A DNA stretch of 64,000 nt from Serpentinicella sp031432315. GTDB taxonomy: Bacteria; Bacillota; Clostridia; Peptostreptococcales; Natronincolaceae. Both the position numbers and the translations under genes were made by a program. The notes under the pieces are model-generated. The model was not told the DNA's origin and did no database searches. It was given only the letters and a program-made list of their open reading frames with translations. This document shows positions 61,070-64,000 of the stretch, piece by piece (positions within the stretch are counted from its first letter, which is position 1; each line of letters begins with the position of its first letter). Location: NCBI RefSeq assembly GCF_031432315.1, contig NZ_JAVKGO010000001.1, forward strand, positions 186,001-250,000, written 5' to 3'.

Positions 61070-62755
61070 ATGAACAATTCTAAACGGAAACGATTAGGAG
61101 ATTTACTCATAGAAGCGGGTCATATTACAACTGAGCAGCTCTACCATGTTCTTCACTTACAGAAAGTAACAGGGAAAAAACTAGGAGAAATCCTAGTAGA
61201 TGAAAACTTCGTAACGGAAAAACAGGTTGTTGAAACCCTCGAAAGACAGCTAGGTTTTATTTATGTTGATTTAAACCAAACCTTTATCGATCCAGAAATA
61301 CCAATTTTAATAGATGAAAAATTAGCGAAAAGATACTTTTTAATTGCTATTGATAGAAAGGATAATCAATTAACCGTTGCAATGACAGATCCCCTTAATA
61401 TTTTCGCCTTAGATGATATTAAAATCGCCACGGGTTTTGATGTAGAGCCGGTAATAGCTACTAAGCAGGAAATTTTATCCGCAATAAATCAGTACTATGA
61501 AAAAGACACAGCGGAGGACGCCTTTAAAGAGTTTAAACAAAGTTTTGATATAAATGAAGAAGACATTGACGACGAAACCCTCAGTGAAGTTAACAATGCC
61601 CCGATAGTTCGGATTGTTAACTCCCTTATAAAACAAGGGGTAAAAATGAGGGCAAGTGACATACATATAGAACCCTTTGAGGACCATGTAAAAGTCCGGG
61701 TAAGAATCGACGGTGACTTACAGGAAATAATGAAGCCAGAAAAATCAACCCACTCAGCTATTGCCACCCGTATTAAAATTATGGGAAAAATGGATATTGC
61801 AGAAAAAAGAATTCCTCAAGACGGTCGTATTGAAACCCATGTTGAAGATAAACCCATTGACCTACGTATTTCAGTATTACCAACAGTGCATGGAGAAAAA
61901 ATTGTTATAAGAATTTCTGACAGAGAAAATTTCAATATGACAAAGGAACAGCTAGGCTTTACAGATCATAACCTAAAGTTATTTGATCATATAATTAAAA
62001 ATCCTAACGGGATTATTCTTGTAACAGGACCAACCGGTAGTGGTAAAAGTACCACCCTGTATACAACCCTACAAGAAATAAGTACACCAGATAAAAACAT
62101 TGTTACCGTCGAAGACCCAGTTGAAAATCAAATTAATGGAATCAATCAGGTTCAGGTAAACAATAAAGCTGGTATGACCTTTGCAAACGCACTACGGTCT
62201 ATTTTGAGGCAAGATCCTGACATCATTATGATTGGAGAAATTCGTGATGCAGAAACCGCACAGATAGCCGTAAAAGCCTCTATTACAGGTCATTTAGTAT
62301 TAAGTACAATGCATACCAATGATACAGCATCAACCGTAACTAGACTTGTAGATATGGGGCTAGAATCTTATTTGGTATCATCGTCATTAGTGGGTGTTGT
62401 TGCCCAAAGACTAGTAAAAAGGATTTGTGAAAAATGCAAAATATCCTTTCAAGCAGATCCATTACAAAAAGAATTATTATATAAACAGGCAGATGAAACA
62501 GTAACCTTACATAAAGGTACTGGGTGTCGCCATTGTAACGAAACGGGGTATAAGGGGAGAATTGCTATACACGAAGTGATGGCAATTAATAAAGATTTAA
62601 GAATATTAATAGATAAAGAAGCCACAATAGACGAGATTAGAGATGCGGCAGTAAATCAAGGTATGATTACCCTAAAACAAAACTGCGTACAATTAGCACT
62701 ACAGGGGATCACAACCACTGATGAAGTAATAAGAGTGGCCTATAGCTTGGATTAA
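61070..62755 (+). CDS. pilB: Type IV pilus assembly ATPase PilB
   Basis: PilB is the hexameric ATPase powering pilus extension. The 561-residue protein has the GspE N-terminal domain (RLGDLLIEAGHITTEQL), the ASDIHIEPFEDHVKVR segment, Walker A GPTGSGKSTT near residue 325, the Asp box VEDPVE, Walker B, and the tetracysteine zinc region CEKC (about 448-451) with CRHC (about 483-486). The N-terminal GspE domain is the type found in c-di-GMP-binding MshEN proteins of other bacteria; binding is not shown here. ATG 61070 has a GGAGGGG site. Confidence 0.95.
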   Translation: MNNSKRKRLGDLLIEAGHITTEQLYHVLHLQKVTGKKLGEILVDENFVTEKQVVETLERQLGFIYVDLNQTFIDPEIPILIDEKLAKRYFLIAIDRKDNQLTVAMTDPLNIFALDDIKIATGFDVEPVIATKQEILSAINQYYEKDTAEDAFKEFKQSFDINEEDIDDETLSEVNNAPIVRIVNSLIKQGVKMRASDIHIEPFEDHVKVRVRIDGDLQEIMKPEKSTHSAIATRIKIMGKMDIAEKRIPQDGRIETHVEDKPIDLRISVLPTVHGEKIVIRISDRENFNMTKEQLGFTDHNLKLFDHIIKNPNGIILVTGPTGSGKSTTLYTTLQEISTPDKNIVTVEDPVENQINGINQVQVNNKAGMTFANALRSILRQDPDIIMIGEIRDAETAQIAVKASITGHLVLSTMHTNDTASTVTRLVDMGLESYLVSSSLVGVVAQRLVKRICEKCKISFQADPLQKELLYKQADETVTLHKGTGCRHCNETGYKGRIAIHEVMAINKDLRILIDKEATIDEIRDAAVNQGMITLKQNCVQLALQGITTTDEVIRVAYSLD

Positions 62756-62766
62756 GGGGGATACGC

Positions 62767-63822
62767 ATGAATGCTATAGCATTACTAGAAAAAACACTAA
62801 ATGCCGGTGCTTCTGACTTGCACATAACCGTTGGTGTTCCACCGGTTATCAGAATTAATGGGGACTTAGAACGATTAAAAGAGAATGCATTATTACCAAA
62901 AGATACAGAAGATTTGGTAAAACAACTACTGAACCATCAGCAGTTCAAAGAACTAAACGAAAATGGAGAGTTGGATCTATCCTACTCCTTATCTAGTCTA
63001 GGCCGTTTCAGGATAAATATGTACAAACAGCGAGGTAGTTACGGTATGGCAGTTAGGGTTGTAGCTGGGAAAATACCCTCCTTTGAGGAACTTAAGCTAC
63101 CAGATTCCGTAAAGGATTTAGCAAGAAAAAGACGGGGGTTAATTCTAGTAACAGGCCCTACGGGAAGTGGTAAATCTACAACCTTAGCAGCAATGATTGA
63201 CTTGATAAATAAAGAAAGAAGTGGCCACATATTAACCCTAGAGGACCCTATCGAATACTTACATAAGCATAATAAAAGCATTGTTAACCAAAGGGAAATC
63301 GGTCACGATTCTAAAAACTTTACCAATGCCTTAAGGGCATCCCTAAGGCAAGACCCAGAGGTTATTCTTGTTGGAGAGATGAGAGACTTAGAAACGATAA
63401 GTATAGCAATTACTGCAGCAGAAACCGGTCACTTAGTTCTATCTACTTTACATACTTTGGGAGCTGCAAAAACAATAGATCGTGTAATAGACGTTTTTCC
63501 ACCCTACCAACAACAGCAAATAAGAGTTCAATTAGCTTCAGTAATAGAAGGGGTTATATCCCAACAACTAATACCAACCGCTGATGGAGAAAATCGAATT
63601 GGGGCCTTTGAAGTGATGATAGCAACAACTGCCATAAAAAACATGATCAGGGAAGGCAAAACCCATCAAGTCGCAAATGCAATTGCAACTGGCTCAAAAT
63701 ATGGGATGCAAACCATGGATAACGTGCTTTTAAAGTATTATCGAAACGCAATTATTACAAGAAAAACTTTTTTAAGCCAGGCAACAGACAAGGAGTTTGC
63801 ACTTAAATACGGCGGATATTAA
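62767..63822 (+). CDS. pilT: Type IV pilus retraction ATPase PilT
   Basis: PilT depolymerises the pilus and powers twitching. The 351-residue protein starts with ASDLHITVGVPPVIRINGDL, has Walker A GPTGSGKSTT near residue 136, the Asp box LEDPIEYLH, Walker B-type EVILVGEMRD, and the PilT-specific AIREGKTHQ-like MIREGKTHQ near residue 296. ATG 62767 has a GGGGGAT site, 12 bases after pilB. Confidence 0.95.
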   Translation: MNAIALLEKTLNAGASDLHITVGVPPVIRINGDLERLKENALLPKDTEDLVKQLLNHQQFKELNENGELDLSYSLSSLGRFRINMYKQRGSYGMAVRVVAGKIPSFEELKLPDSVKDLARKRRGLILVTGPTGSGKSTTLAAMIDLINKERSGHILTLEDPIEYLHKHNKSIVNQREIGHDSKNFTNALRASLRQDPEVILVGEMRDLETISIAITAAETGHLVLSTLHTLGAAKTIDRVIDVFPPYQQQQIRVQLASVIEGVISQQLIPTADGENRIGAFEVMIATTAIKNMIREGKTHQVANAIATGSKYGMQTMDNVLLKYYRNAIITRKTFLSQATDKEFALKYGGY

Positions 63823-63843
63823 AGAAATGTAAGGGGTGAGCTT

Positions 63844-64000
63844 ATGGCAACCTACAAATACAAGGCAATAACTAATGAAGGAAAAAATATAGAGGGTACC
63901 TACGAAGCATCAGACCAAGGTCAGGTTGTAAAAATGATAAGGGAACAAAAACAAATCCCTATAAAAATAAAAGAAATGAAAAAACAAAAAGACCTTGAAG
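63844..64000 (+). CDS. pilC: Type IV pilus inner membrane protein PilC (3' partial)
   Basis: Only the first 52 codons are in the window: MATYKYKAITNEGKNIEGTY, the standard start of PilC/GspF platform proteins. The ribosome site AAGGGGTGAG precedes ATG 63844. The pilB-pilT-pilC order is canonical. The gene continues beyond the window. Confidence 0.85.
   Translation, partial: MATYKYKAITNEGKNIEGTYEASDQGQVVKMIREQKQIPIKIKEMKKQKDLE

Noticed and set aside
1..64000. Prophage, insertion sequence or integrative element
   Set aside because: No integrase, transposase, phage structural gene or direct-repeat boundary was seen; the repeat at 56.8 kb lacks a transposase.

Overview
This 64 kb window is a low-GC chromosomal segment of an anaerobic, endospore-forming member of the Clostridia. 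An intact sigK, an IreB/RuvX/DUF1292 block, HemZ, GatCAB, split SecD and SecF, and a Gram-positive type IV pilus locus all point there. The gene content and order recall Alkaliphilus/Natronincolaceae-type Clostridia, but the genus is inference. Almost everything is core genome, with frequent intrinsic terminators and clear sigma-A promoters. I see no rRNA, tRNA, prophage, insertion sequence or CRISPR array.

Layout. 1-8.4 kb: tail of a gamma-carbonic-anhydrase-like gene, secD-secF, recJ, then an apt-rel-dtd-MBL hydrolase run. 8.4-14.5 kb: hemZ-hisS-aspS, a 6S RNA gene, tcdA and an RseC-like gene. 14.6-15.8 kb: a two-gene ThrE-type exporter on the minus strand. 16-20 kb: glyA, an unknown GNAT-like protein, a tail-anchored coiled-coil protein and a first Cys-containing presumed spore-surface protein. 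20.4-27.5 kb: gatCAB and pyruvate carboxylase. 27.7-34.7 kb: a PhaE/phasin-like protein, a NUDIX hydrolase, rarA, a DUF3343 protein, a propeller/coiled-coil protein, a second member of the spore-surface-like family and a secreted CAP-domain protein. 34.9-36.7 kb: a glycosyltransferase and an RmlD-type reductase. 36.8-39.9 kb: iscR-iscS-iscU plus a PRC-barrel and a 53-residue membrane protein. 40-53 kb: the conserved Firmicutes run AI-2E permease, alaS, ireB, a large membrane phosphatase-like protein, an aldo/keto reductase with a ferredoxin tail, ruvX, DUF1292, fur, RNase J, trmR and trhP. 53.2-56.7 kb: a class B penicillin-binding protein, sigK and a YvyF-like protein. 56.7-57.1 kb: a tandem intergenic repeat. 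57.1-64 kb: yqeG-aroE, three pilin-like genes, a cyclic-di-GMP-II riboswitch, and pilB-pilT-pilC (pilC cut by the window edge).

How the genes fit together. trmR and trhP encode successive steps of tRNA U34 hydroxylation and methylation. tcdA, dtd, gatCAB and four aminoacyl-tRNA or tRNA-quality functions add to a translation theme. iscR-iscS-iscU is a self-contained Fe-S assembly unit with a likely autoregulatory operator. The pilus motor genes sit behind a c-di-GMP-II aptamer whose 3' edge overlaps an intrinsic terminator, implying c-di-GMP control of surface attachment. The two presumed spore-surface genes carry SigK-like promoter matches, and sigK itself lies in the window.

The most useful non-coding observations are the c-di-GMP-II riboswitch before pilB, the 6S RNA between aspS and tcdA, a truncated T-box-like terminator between the alaS promoter and its start codon, paired Shine-Dalgarno-masking hairpins before two unrelated genes, and a 65-base tandem repeat. 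I did not find a wholly new multi-gene system; the least understood proteins are listed as findings.
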